Of a stretch of 38,090 nucleotides of DNA, positions 15,983 to 23,631 are shown one piece after another. The DNA is from a virus. Within the stretch, counting starts at the first letter, position 1; every line of letters begins with the position of its first letter. The DNA is taken from positions 1 to 38,090 of the IMG/VR virus record IMGVR_UViG_3300045996_000676, one strand, 5' to 3'. Below the pieces are notes generated by a model that saw only the letters and a list, made by a program, of their open reading frames with translations, had not been told where the DNA came from and made no database searches. The position numbers were made by a program, and so were the translations under genes.

Positions 15983-16401
15983 TGGGATGGCGGATGTACG
16001 AACAAGTCCTCCTCGCCCTAACGATGTGGCGCGAAGCGCGCGGCGAAGGCCGGGAATGCCTGATTCAAGTCGGCTGCACGGCGCGGGACAGGGTGGATCA
16101 CCCCAAATGGTGGGGCAAGGATTACATCTCTGTCCTCACGAAGAAATGGCAGTACAGCTCACTGACGGATCCCAAAGACAGGCAGCTCACGACCTGGCCG
16201 GCGGCGAACGATCACATATTCGAGGAGTGCTTGACGTTGGCCGGACAGATCATCGATCGCACCATCAACCCGCTGTTGAAAGGCGCGGACTCCTACTATG
16301 ACGCTTCGATTGCTCCGCCGGCATGGGCCACGCCTGACAAGCTCGTTGGGCGAATTGGTCGGATCACCTTTTACAACATCGATGGTCAGACGGAGGACTA
16401 G
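15979..16401 (+). CDS. Endolysin, SleB-type cell wall hydrolase
   Basis: A 140-residue protein matching the SleB/CwlJ hydrolase family, which cleaves peptidoglycan glycan strands. It shows the family opening LALTMWREARGEGRE with catalytic-type E19, then QVGCTARDRV, the KKWQYSSL segment, and the C-terminal ADSYYD...PPAWA and RITFYN blocks. There is no signal peptide, so it needs the holins encoded next. ATGA overlap with the preceding gene. It lies inside the tail-gene region, between the large exported protein and the adaptor. Confidence 0.85.
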   Translation: MMGWRMYEQVLLALTMWREARGEGRECLIQVGCTARDRVDHPKWWGKDYISVLTKKWQYSSLTDPKDRQLTTWPAANDHIFEECLTLAGQIIDRTINPLLKGADSYYDASIAPPAWATPDKLVGRIGRITFYNIDGQTED

Positions 16402-16605
16402 ATGGCACAGGTTGATGCTGTCGAACTGGCGCGACACGATGAGCAGCTCGGGGACCATCATAACCAACTCAAAGAGCTGTGGACCGCCCTCGAGAAAGTC
16501 CGGGACCGTCCTCCGGTCTGGGTGTCCTGGGTGCTCTCAGGCGCCGCTTTCATCCTGGGCATCATGAGCACGCTCCTCGTGCAATGCGCCCCATTCGTGA
16601 AATAA
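16402..16605 (+). CDS. XhlA-like holin or haemolysin-type membrane protein
   Basis: The 67-residue product has a coiled-coil N-terminal half (ELARHDEQLGDHHNQLKELW) and one C-terminal transmembrane helix (VSWVLSGAAFILGIMSTLLV). This is the plan of XhlA-type phage proteins that act with a holin to release endolysin. It starts directly after the endolysin stop, with GGAGG 6 nt upstream. Position beside the endolysin supports a lysis role. Confidence 0.75.
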   Translation: MAQVDAVELARHDEQLGDHHNQLKELWTALEKVRDRPPVWVSWVLSGAAFILGIMSTLLVQCAPFVK

Positions 16606-16620
16606 AGAAAGGGAGTCACC

Positions 16621-17223
16621 ATGCTTGCCATCCTGCTTCCCATCCTCGGGCCGGTTGTCGGAAAACTCCTCGCTGGCCTGGTAGACAAGGCCATCAACCA
16701 CTGGCGAACCTCTGCGGCGGGTGGTGGCATGGCAGCGGTGACGTATGTCGCCGCCCAGCAGATTCTTTCAGCGGCCGGCTGTCCCATAGAGCATGTGGAT
16801 CTCGCGGCAGCGTCCTTGGCTCTCCCTAACGTGCTCGTCGGCGTACTCAGCAATCAGAAGGAGGCTGGCAAGCTGGTGGATGTGGATAGGATCAAGACGC
16901 TCAGCGGGGCCAAGATTGAAACGATCGTGGTCGCAGAGCAAACAGATAAGGAGGGCAACCCAATTATGCGCTCATGGCTTCCGCTGTTGATCGTGTGTTT
17001 TTTTGCCGTCTCCTGTAGTCCGAAGGGAAAAGCGGCTATCGAAAAAGTGGAAGATCGACTGCAGGAAGCCTGCAAGGTGGCACAGGGCGCACCGGGGAAT
17101 CTGGATGCGCTTCGCCCATTCATTACCGACGAGAAGGCGCGCGCCGGCCTGGAGTCGGCAGAGCTGGCGCTGAGTGTCGTGAAATCTCTGTGCAAAGGAG
17201 TGACGGATGGCAATCCCAGTTAG
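16621..17223 (+). CDS. Holin-like protein, in-frame with a lipoprotein
   Basis: The 200-codon frame has two distinct parts. Residues 1-115 look like a small membrane protein: a hydrophobic N-terminus MLAILLPILGPVVGKLLAGL and a second Ala-rich segment (GGGMAAVTYVAAQQIL), holin-like. From residue 116 a complete lipoprotein begins (see the nested entry). AAAGGGAG precedes the first ATG. No stop separates the parts, although a TAA lies one frame away at 16947-16949, in the TAAGGAGG context that ends several other genes here. A one-base indel fusing two genes, or true internal initiation, are both possible. Confidence 0.6.
   Translation: MLAILLPILGPVVGKLLAGLVDKAINHWRTSAAGGGMAAVTYVAAQQILSAAGCPIEHVDLAAASLALPNVLVGVLSNQKEAGKLVDVDRIKTLSGAKIETIVVAEQTDKEGNPIMRSWLPLLIVCFFAVSCSPKGKAAIEKVEDRLQEACKVAQGAPGNLDALRPFITDEKARAGLESAELALSVVKSLCKGVTDGNPS
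16966..17223 (+). CDS. Nested lipoprotein, possible outer-membrane spanin
   Basis: Internal ATG at 16966, in the same frame as the 16621 ORF, with its own AAGGAGGG at 16948-16955. The 85-residue product starts MRSWLPLLIVCFFAVSC, a lipoprotein signal with the lipid-accepting cysteine at residue 17, followed by SPKGK and a helical, Cys-containing body. Small lipoproteins beside endolysin and holin genes are often o-spanins that disrupt the outer membrane. A partner i-spanin is not obvious. The end overlaps the next gene. Confidence 0.55.
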   Translation: MRSWLPLLIVCFFAVSCSPKGKAAIEKVEDRLQEACKVAQGAPGNLDALRPFITDEKARAGLESAELALSVVKSLCKGVTDGNPS

Positions 17224-17614
17224 CGTGCAAGAGAAGGTGAAGCGGTTCGATAAGGATCTCCGGCTGGTGGAAAAGCGCACGCATGACCCGGAGAAGGCCG
17301 GCGGCGAGTGCATCTTAATCGCGCTGGAGCGCAAGGACCGTGGCGGGGTGTATCGACAGATCGGCTGGGTGCGGCCGGATCTCCTCGGGGACGGATCCAT
17401 TCTCCTGAACAAGCTGAAGAACTCAGACATCCGGGAATATGGCGGAGGCCACAAGGCGGCGGATGCGTACGATGAAGCCGACCGGCAGCGAGAAGAAAAG
17501 CAGAAGGCAGAGCGACGAGACCGGTTTGACCAAATCGGCCGGCAAAGCTACGACCACATCAAGCGACGAACTGGCCAGCGAATCAATAACGCGGGGATGC
17601 CGCAAGGAGTCTAA
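17207..17614 (+). CDS. Unidentified 135-aa protein
   Basis: ATG at 17207 with AAAGGAG upstream; it overlaps the lipoprotein end by 17 nt. The N-terminal 75 residues look folded (ECILIALERKDRGGVYRQIGWVRPDLLGDGS), and the rest is a highly charged helix (EADRQREEKQKAERRDRFDQIGRQSYDHIKRR). No family recognised. Position between lysis genes and the adaptor suggests a head-tail or lysis-linked accessory. Confidence 0.55.
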   Translation: MAIPVSVQEKVKRFDKDLRLVEKRTHDPEKAGGECILIALERKDRGGVYRQIGWVRPDLLGDGSILLNKLKNSDIREYGGGHKAADAYDEADRQREEKQKAERRDRFDQIGRQSYDHIKRRTGQRINNAGMPQGV

Positions 17615-17898
17615 TGCACGAGCATTCGCGCACGCGACCAGTCGCTCAGTCCTACTTCCAGAATGTCCACGGCGCCGAAATGGAACATACGCCTGGCGTG
17701 ACGTTTCGTCCTGGCGACCCACTCCGCCCGCAGTTTCCCTGGGAAATGAATCTCTACCCAACGGAAGAGCAGGCCGGCAACGCCGCGCGGCGACGGTCGC
17801 AAGTGTTCGGACAGATGGTAGATGACGCGATGAATCGCCACGCGGAGATGGATCAGTACGGCCCGATCCGACGGCGGTTAATGGAGGGGCTCCGATGA
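17614..17898 (+). CDS. Unidentified 94-aa protein
   Basis: Start overlaps the upstream stop (TAATG), and its stop overlaps the adaptor start (ATGA), so it is in a coupled cluster. The N-terminal half is Pro- and aromatic-rich (GVTFRPGDPLRPQFPWEMNLYP), the C-terminal half helical and basic (AARRRSQVFGQMVDDAMNRH). No family recognised. It is probably a small virion-assembly protein by context. Confidence 0.55.
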   Translation: MHEHSRTRPVAQSYFQNVHGAEMEHTPGVTFRPGDPLRPQFPWEMNLYPTEEQAGNAARRRSQVFGQMVDDAMNRHAEMDQYGPIRRRLMEGLR

Positions 17899-18551
17899 AT
17901 AGAGGCGCTGTCCGTACCCTCGTGCGTACCTACCTGAACGAGCCGCAAGCGGCTTTCTGGACGAATGCCACACTCAACACGTTGATCAATGTGGCCACGC
18001 GCAAGGTGCATATTCTGATTAAGAACGTCAGCCGGTATCACTTCACGACGCGCGTCACCTTTCCGACTGTGGCCGGCAGCGAATGGTACCAGTTGCCGTC
18101 GGACTGCAAAGACATTAAGCACGTCTCGAAAATCATCGCGGCGAACGATAACCAGGAAGCGCCACTCACGCGGGCGCCCTCCGATAACGCCTTCGCCTTT
18201 ACCGACTCGCCGCTGGTCGATAACGGCTCCAACGACAACCCGAATCAGTATTGGATTATGGGAACGTCCATGCGGCTCATTCCTAAGCCGACCTCTGTCG
18301 TCACCATCCGGATCTACTATGAGGCCCGCATTGCGGACATGACCGACGACGCGAACACGCCGGCCTGCGACGAGGACTATCACGACATGATTGCGAAGTG
18401 GGCAGCGATTGAAGCGGCCTCGAAAGACGAGAAGATGCGGAAAGATATCGTCGCTATGTTCTCCATTCGCCAAGAAGATTTACTCCAGGACGTCTTTCAC
18501 CGGATGCCGGCGCCGCCGACGGAAGTCGAAGGCTATCTGCAGGGGATTTAA
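17895..18551 (+). CDS. Putative head-tail adaptor
   Basis: The 218-residue protein opens with a helix (AVRTLVRTYLNEPQAAFWTNATLNTLINVATRKV) and has the YYEARIADMTDD...DYHDMIAKWAAIEAASKD pattern of phage adaptor proteins that dock under the portal (P22 gp4-like or T7 gatekeeper-like by role). It precedes the fibre and nozzle genes, the usual place in podoviruses. ATGA overlap with the preceding gene. Family assignment is from sequence pattern and position. Confidence 0.65.
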   Translation: MNRGAVRTLVRTYLNEPQAAFWTNATLNTLINVATRKVHILIKNVSRYHFTTRVTFPTVAGSEWYQLPSDCKDIKHVSKIIAANDNQEAPLTRAPSDNAFAFTDSPLVDNGSNDNPNQYWIMGTSMRLIPKPTSVVTIRIYYEARIADMTDDANTPACDEDYHDMIAKWAAIEAASKDEKMRKDIVAMFSIRQEDLLQDVFHRMPAPPTEVEGYLQGI

Positions 18552-18553
18552 CT

Positions 18554-19867
18554 ATGAATCTTTCCGTTGATGGAGACAGCGACTACGTTGATACCGGCAC
18601 ACCGGATTCGGCCACGCCTGTCAGCAACAGCACGGATGGAAGCGACGGCTCGGACCTCATCGCCGAACACATCAACGGGCTCCTCGTCGCCGTCCCAGCC
18701 CTGCAAGCACTACTCGGGAATGCGCTCACCCTGAAGGGCTCTGTCGCCGATCTGGCAACGCGGCTCGCCCGGTCGCTTGAAGCGGACGGCGCGTTCCGCA
18801 AGGGAACCTCCTTCCCGGGGACGCCCATCGCCGGACAGCCGTTCTGGCGCACCGATCAAGCCTTGTTCTATGTGTACGATGGCGTAGCCGGCCAGTGGGT
18901 CTTAGGACAAGACAATCCGCTCTACGCCCTCATCGATGGTACGCGGGAATATACCGGCGTTATCAAGATTGAAATGTCAGTGCCCGGCGTGCGGCTCCGC
19001 GGCCTGGAAGTCTCCGGCCGGGATGTCTTCATTGCGGAGTCAGGCGGGACGCTCTACTTCTACGACAACACCGGCACAGAGGCGGTCCCTATCTGGACGG
19101 AACGGTTCTCCGTCAATATGGCGACGGGCGCGTATAGCGGCGCGCAAATCGTAGGGAACACGATTCCTGCGGCGTCACTGGTTAATAGCTCGCTGACTCA
19201 GGCACAAATGGGGACTGGATGTACGGGGACGGGGCAGCTCAAGACGGCAACGGCATCCAGCAGCATTTCTATTTCCAATGTCGGGGCCGGCACGGTTGGC
19301 AATAGTGGCGCCATCACCATGAATGATTATTCATTCTTCCCCTCGACCAGCGTAGAAGGCTCCGGGGATGTCATCGCCAAAAATGGAACATGGACGCCGA
19401 CGGAAGCGGCGGACGCGGGGAACACCACCGGACGGATCACGGTCTCGATTAACCTCGAGACAGGAGCAGGCGGGGGAATCGCCCTAACGCGGCTCCGGTG
19501 GCGGTATATCACGGCCTCTGACAACCCCGACGTGTGGGTGGTCCCCGATCCACTCACTGGACGCATTGTAGGCGCCTGGTGGTCGGACGATGCCCTTCCG
19601 TCTGGGATTATCCCGATTAGCATTCCAGGCTTGACCTCTGTGCGACTGAGCGCGGCGGACCTCGAGCGGCTCGCAATCCCGATAGCACGGGTCAATGAAG
19701 CACGAGACAGGATCAGGGACCTCAAGTTGAAGGAAGCGAACATCCCGTATCGGGCGCTCGCCCTCTACGCCGCGGACGACGCGCCGGCGGTGTGGTTGAT
19801 CCAGAATTGCAAGATAGGCGCTGGCGGACGGCTCACAGAATTAACCGCACAGGAGCGGCGCCCGTAA
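18554..19867 (+). CDS. Tail fibre or spike-stem protein
   Basis: 437 residues. The N-terminal region (RKGTSFPGTPIAGQPFWRTDQALFYVYDG, about 76-104) is a common fibre-attachment type motif, followed by Gly/Thr/Ser-rich stem-like sequence (about 210-270: SSSISISNVGAGTVGNSGAI) and a C-terminal compact domain. No signal peptide, unlike the fibres at 10532-15982, so this is the more conventional tail fibre. AGGGG lies about 8 nt before the ATG. Its TAA overlaps the next ATG (TAATG). Confidence 0.6.
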   Translation: MNLSVDGDSDYVDTGTPDSATPVSNSTDGSDGSDLIAEHINGLLVAVPALQALLGNALTLKGSVADLATRLARSLEADGAFRKGTSFPGTPIAGQPFWRTDQALFYVYDGVAGQWVLGQDNPLYALIDGTREYTGVIKIEMSVPGVRLRGLEVSGRDVFIAESGGTLYFYDNTGTEAVPIWTERFSVNMATGAYSGAQIVGNTIPAASLVNSSLTQAQMGTGCTGTGQLKTATASSSISISNVGAGTVGNSGAITMNDYSFFPSTSVEGSGDVIAKNGTWTPTEAADAGNTTGRITVSINLETGAGGGIALTRLRWRYITASDNPDVWVVPDPLTGRIVGAWWSDDALPSGIIPISIPGLTSVRLSAADLERLAIPIARVNEARDRIRDLKLKEANIPYRALALYAADDAPAVWLIQNCKIGAGGRLTELTAQERRP

Positions 19868-21654
19868 TGCCGACTCAACTCGACAAACTCGCGTCCCTCG
19901 AAGGCGGCATCATCCGAGACGTCTCCAATTGGGCGGACGTCAACCGGGGCTTTTACAAGCTCACCGGAATGCACACCAACATCAAAAGTGTGCTCACGAA
20001 AGTCTCGGGCTCTGAGAAATTTACCTCGACCATTGTCGGCGGCGATCAAATTCGGGGGCTCTGGCAGGTGCGCCTGAATGGGACCGTCTATTATTTTGCG
20101 GCCACGGCGGACGGGAAGATCAAGCGCATTCAGGGCGCGACGATCACGAACCTAGAAACGGGCCTTGCCGATTCCTACTGGGACGGCCGCACGCTCGGCG
20201 CCATCTTCTTCATGGCTGGCGGCACGACCAACGGCAACAAGAAAATCCTTTCCACGCTGGACGTGCAGAACGTCGGCATTGCGGCGCCGGCGACAGCGGT
20301 TATTGCGGTCGATAGCGGTGTGGGCGGGGATCCTGACGGCACCTACACCTATAAGCGCACCTTCTACAATTCCCTCTCTAACCAGGAAAGCGACTCGGCG
20401 CCGCTGTCAACTCCCCTCACGGTCGTTACAAATGAAATTAGTCTGTCTGGGCTCGGCGGCGCGGTGGATGCCCAAGTAGATAAACAGCGGATCTATCGCA
20501 CGACGGGCACCGGTGACGGGATCTGGTTACTGGTGGTGGAGCTGCCGATTGCCGACACGACCTACACCGACGATACGGCTGACGGTTCGCTCGGCGCCGC
20601 CTACTCCGATGATAACGGTGTGCCGCCGGCCGCGTCCTACCTCGAGCTGTACAACGGAATGATGTTCTATGCGGGGCTCGCAAACCCCAATGAGTCTCGG
20701 GTTGCCGTGAGCGGTGTCCTTCGGCCGGAAGCCTGCGATGCGGATAACGTCTACGATCTGGAGCCGGACGAGGAAGATGTCATTACCGGCATCAAGAAAT
20801 TTGGCCAAGCGATTGCCGTCTATAAGCAGACGTCAATCTGGCTAGGGTCTGGATCCACGCCGGACGGGATGGATTTCGTTCGAACGCGCGTCAATGAAGG
20901 CGCGCTAGGGAACTGGGGGATTATTCCGTTTGCCTCCATGCACTGGTACCTCGGCGAAAAAGGCGTCTTTACGTTCAACGGCCTCAATGAAACGTACATG
21001 AGTAGCGCGATTGAGGAAGTGTACAAGACGCTCGATCTGGCGACTCTGGCCAATGCCAGCGGGGTCTATTACAAGCCGCTCAATCTGTTGATCTGGAATG
21101 TGCGTACGGCCGATGAGCCCGACTTTGACCAGTGGCTCATGTACAACATCAAGACGAGGGAATGGAGCACGCGCGAGCACGCGACCTCCAAGCTCTCCAC
21201 CTATAAGGATGTGTACGGCCGCTCGGTCCTCTGGATGGGCGGGGTGAATGGCTACACGTACAACGGGGATCGGGGCAACGCCGATGATGGGACGGATATC
21301 GTGGTGGATATCATCCTCCGCGGGATCTGTCTCGGCTTTAAGGATAAACAGCCCGACCTCGACCAGCTCTACTGCTTCCGGCATATCGAATTGCTCTACG
21401 ATCCGAACGGCGGGAGCGAGCCGGTCACGATTTCCTACGCCCTGGACGATCCGGAGTCGACCTACTACAGCGCCGTCAATCCGGCGGATGGAACCAGTGA
21501 GTTTACGCCGACGACGGGAGAGCGAGTCCGGTTCGACGTTCCGGAGCTGCATTCCTATGGCCGGTTGATCTTCGTCCGCATTCAGGCTAGCTCACAGGAA
21601 GCCTTGACGATCCGCGGCGTGCGGGTAGAAGGGAACGGGCTCGGCCGACGATGA
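19867..21654 (+). CDS. Tail nozzle/tubular-type protein
   Basis: The frame is open from 19792, but the TAATG at 19865-19869 marks the start, giving 595 residues. It opens with QLDKLASLEGGIIRDVSNW, then shows repeated beta-rich segments with propeller-like features (AIAVYKQTSIWLGSG, YLGEKGVFTFNGLNE, LLIWNVRTADEPDFDQWLMYNIKTREW). This is the look of podovirus tail nozzle or tubular B-type proteins, which complete the short tail. The stop overlaps the next start. Confidence 0.7.
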   Translation: MPTQLDKLASLEGGIIRDVSNWADVNRGFYKLTGMHTNIKSVLTKVSGSEKFTSTIVGGDQIRGLWQVRLNGTVYYFAATADGKIKRIQGATITNLETGLADSYWDGRTLGAIFFMAGGTTNGNKKILSTLDVQNVGIAAPATAVIAVDSGVGGDPDGTYTYKRTFYNSLSNQESDSAPLSTPLTVVTNEISLSGLGGAVDAQVDKQRIYRTTGTGDGIWLLVVELPIADTTYTDDTADGSLGAAYSDDNGVPPAASYLELYNGMMFYAGLANPNESRVAVSGVLRPEACDADNVYDLEPDEEDVITGIKKFGQAIAVYKQTSIWLGSGSTPDGMDFVRTRVNEGALGNWGIIPFASMHWYLGEKGVFTFNGLNETYMSSAIEEVYKTLDLATLANASGVYYKPLNLLIWNVRTADEPDFDQWLMYNIKTREWSTREHATSKLSTYKDVYGRSVLWMGGVNGYTYNGDRGNADDGTDIVVDIILRGICLGFKDKQPDLDQLYCFRHIELLYDPNGGSEPVTISYALDDPESTYYSAVNPADGTSEFTPTTGERVRFDVPELHSYGRLIFVRIQASSQEALTIRGVRVEGNGLGRR

Positions 21655-21998
21655 ATCCGCAACTCCTCAAGAAAGATTTCAGCCTGCAGGCGGAATGGAC
21701 GCTCGAGCAAGCCTCCATCCTGGATCGGTTCATTGAGCGTCTCGTTGGCGCCCAGATTGCCATCCGCACCGGTACCTACCTGGGGACCGCCCGGGCGAAT
21801 ACGGTGTCTGTCCCGGACTTGCCGGGACCGCCGAAACTGGCCCTCCTTCAAGCGAATGCCGGCGGCACGCCAGCGTATACCCTCGTGGCCTATCCCACTG
21901 GGGACATCACGGCATGGAATCAGAAGTCTTTCACGCTGAGAGCGGCGTCCAGTTACAACACGATGGGGACCACGTTTTCTTATCTTATTATCGCGTGA
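21651..21998 (+). CDS. Small tail-associated protein, 115 aa
   Basis: ATGA overlap with the nozzle gene indicates coupled expression. An N-terminal helix (LKKDFSLQAEWTLEQASILDRFIERL) is followed by a beta-rich C-terminus (YTLVAYPTGDITAW, YLIIA). No family recognised; the position suggests a nozzle or fibre accessory. Confidence 0.5.
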   Translation: MNPQLLKKDFSLQAEWTLEQASILDRFIERLVGAQIAIRTGTYLGTARANTVSVPDLPGPPKLALLQANAGGTPAYTLVAYPTGDITAWNQKSFTLRAASSYNTMGTTFSYLIIA

Positions 21999-22007
21999 GG
22001 TAAAACC

Positions 22008-22730
22008 ATGCTACCAGTAGCAGGCTTAATGATGGCTGGCGGCTCCCTCGCTGGAGGGGGCCTGAGCTTTCTTGGTGGGCAATCGCAATCGAAGGCGATG
22101 CGCGATGCCATGAAGCAGTACATCAACTATCAAAACGATCAGCGAAACCTCTTCCTGAATCAGCCGCAATCGACGGCCATCAAGGACAAGCTGACGAGCT
22201 ACATCGGTGGCGATGTCGGGTATAGCGATGATGTGCTCAGCGGCATGAAGCACGGCGTCTACGAGGATTACGGGAAGAGCCTCACGGACATGAACAATAG
22301 CGTCGCCGGCGCGGGATTGACACCTGGTGGCGCCTATTCGCCTGGCCGGGCCGATCGCGCGAAGCGCCGGCTCGGGGAGAATATCGCCTCAAATCGTGCA
22401 CAAGACATTCGAAACATCAACAAAGAGAATGCGGATGTGGCGCTCAATAACCAGCGGTTTGCGGTGTCGGCTCTCCCAACGTACATGCCTGGCCTGTCGA
22501 ACACGCCGCAAATAAGCCCGGACGTGTTCCAGGGGCTCAACTCAACCGCGCACCCTGGCTCCTACTTCGGGCCAGCAATCAGCAGTACCAGCTCGGCGAT
22601 GTCGGCTCCGTACCTTCAGGCGGACGCCTACGGGCCGATCATGGAACAGATGATGAAGTATATGCGGACGCCTCAACAGGCCGCGATGGTAGGCGGTCCT
22701 GGACCATGGGCCGGCGGGTACCAATTCTAA
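22008..22730 (+). CDS. Internal virion / ejection protein
   Basis: The 240-residue protein starts with a Gly/Ala/Met-rich hydrophobic stretch (MLPVAGLMMAGGSLAGGGLSFLGG) and continues as a helical Asn/Gln-rich body with Gly- and Pro-rich loops (GAGLTPGGAYSPGRAD). This plan, hydrophobic glycine-rich N-terminus plus helix, fits T7 gp14 or P22 gp7-like ejection proteins that are injected with DNA. GAGG sits 7-8 nt before the ATG. Confidence 0.6.
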   Translation: MLPVAGLMMAGGSLAGGGLSFLGGQSQSKAMRDAMKQYINYQNDQRNLFLNQPQSTAIKDKLTSYIGGDVGYSDDVLSGMKHGVYEDYGKSLTDMNNSVAGAGLTPGGAYSPGRADRAKRRLGENIASNRAQDIRNINKENADVALNNQRFAVSALPTYMPGLSNTPQISPDVFQGLNSTAHPGSYFGPAISSTSSAMSAPYLQADAYGPIMEQMMKYMRTPQQAAMVGGPGPWAGGYQF

Positions 22731-22742
22731 CGAGGGGGACAC

Positions 22743-23066
22743 ATGGGAGCGATTAAGGCGAAGCTGCAAAGTTTCAAGGCGCCGAAAGCCTCCTCGGGTG
22801 GGCGACGGGGCTCCGTGAGGATGCCCAAAGAGCCGAAACAGGAGAAGCGTAGCGGCGGCGGGGGTGGCGCCAAGATGAGCCCGACGTCCATGTTCTACCT
22901 GGGTCGGACGATGAAGCGAGACCAGGACGCGCGAGAGATGGGAGAGGCCACGAGCCGGATTGCGATCGATCAGCACGGCGGGAATTTCAACAATGCTGCT
23001 TCCATGCAGGAGCAAATAGCGGCCGGGCTCGCACAGCTCGACGCACTCTTAGGGCTCGGACAATAA
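22743..23066 (+). CDS. Basic Gly-rich small virion protein
   Basis: 107 residues; the first 45 are very basic and glycine-rich (SSGGRRGSVRMPKEPKQEKR then a glycine run), likely DNA-contacting or disordered, and the rest is helical. GAGGGGG precedes the ATG. By position between the ejection protein and the 1727-residue protein it is probably another internal or ejected protein. No family recognised. Confidence 0.5.
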   Translation: MGAIKAKLQSFKAPKASSGGRRGSVRMPKEPKQEKRSGGGGGAKMSPTSMFYLGRTMKRDQDAREMGEATSRIAIDQHGGNFNNAASMQEQIAAGLAQLDALLGLGQ

Positions 23067-23079
23067 GGAGGGAATGATT

Positions 23080-23631
23080 ATGCCTATGCCTGGACCGATT
23101 GGAATGATGATGCGCCGGAAAGCGGCGATGCAACGCCCGATGCAGCCGCCGATGGAAGATCCTGAGAACATGGATACGATGATGTATCCCGGCGGCGACG
23201 AAGATATGGAAATGAATGATGCGCAAGGGACCGTCCCGATGCCCTGGCAAGGACAGGCGCCGCCTCAGAATCCTATGGCGGTTCCTGTCCATTCCACTCC
23301 GGAAATGCAGAGCGAGTACAAGCGGATGGGCTTCAAGGGGGTGACGCCAGAAGCGACCGACCTGACGCGGGGCTTTGAGCAGGCGCCGGCTGGTCCGATC
23401 CGTGAGAAATTCCACGCCGCCCAACATCAACGGCTGAAGAACGACCAGCACGGCGTTAATCAGCAGCTCCGGATGGAGCTGGCCAACAAGAAGGCCATGA
23501 TTGAGGCGAAGATCCTCCAGATGAACCGCCTCGGGGACCATAAAGGCGCCGCACGGTTACAGCAGAGCTACGAGGGCATGGTCGGACAGCTCGACGCGCT
23601 CATTAACTCGGGGATGCAGGCGCCCCAATAA
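23080..23631 (+). CDS. Methionine-rich virion protein
   Basis: AAGGAGGG at 23065-23072 leaves only 1 nt to the ATG at 23074 but 7 nt to the ATG at 23080, so the latter is preferred (183 aa). Fourteen of the first 54 residues are methionine, with many prolines (MPMPGPIGMMMRR). The C-terminal half is a helical Gln/Lys-rich segment (QHGVNQQLRMELANKKAMIEA). No family recognised; it is adjacent to the giant internal protein and ends one codon before it. Confidence 0.5.
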   Translation: MPMPGPIGMMMRRKAAMQRPMQPPMEDPENMDTMMYPGGDEDMEMNDAQGTVPMPWQGQAPPQNPMAVPVHSTPEMQSEYKRMGFKGVTPEATDLTRGFEQAPAGPIREKFHAAQHQRLKNDQHGVNQQLRMELANKKAMIEAKILQMNRLGDHKGAARLQQSYEGMVGQLDALINSGMQAPQ

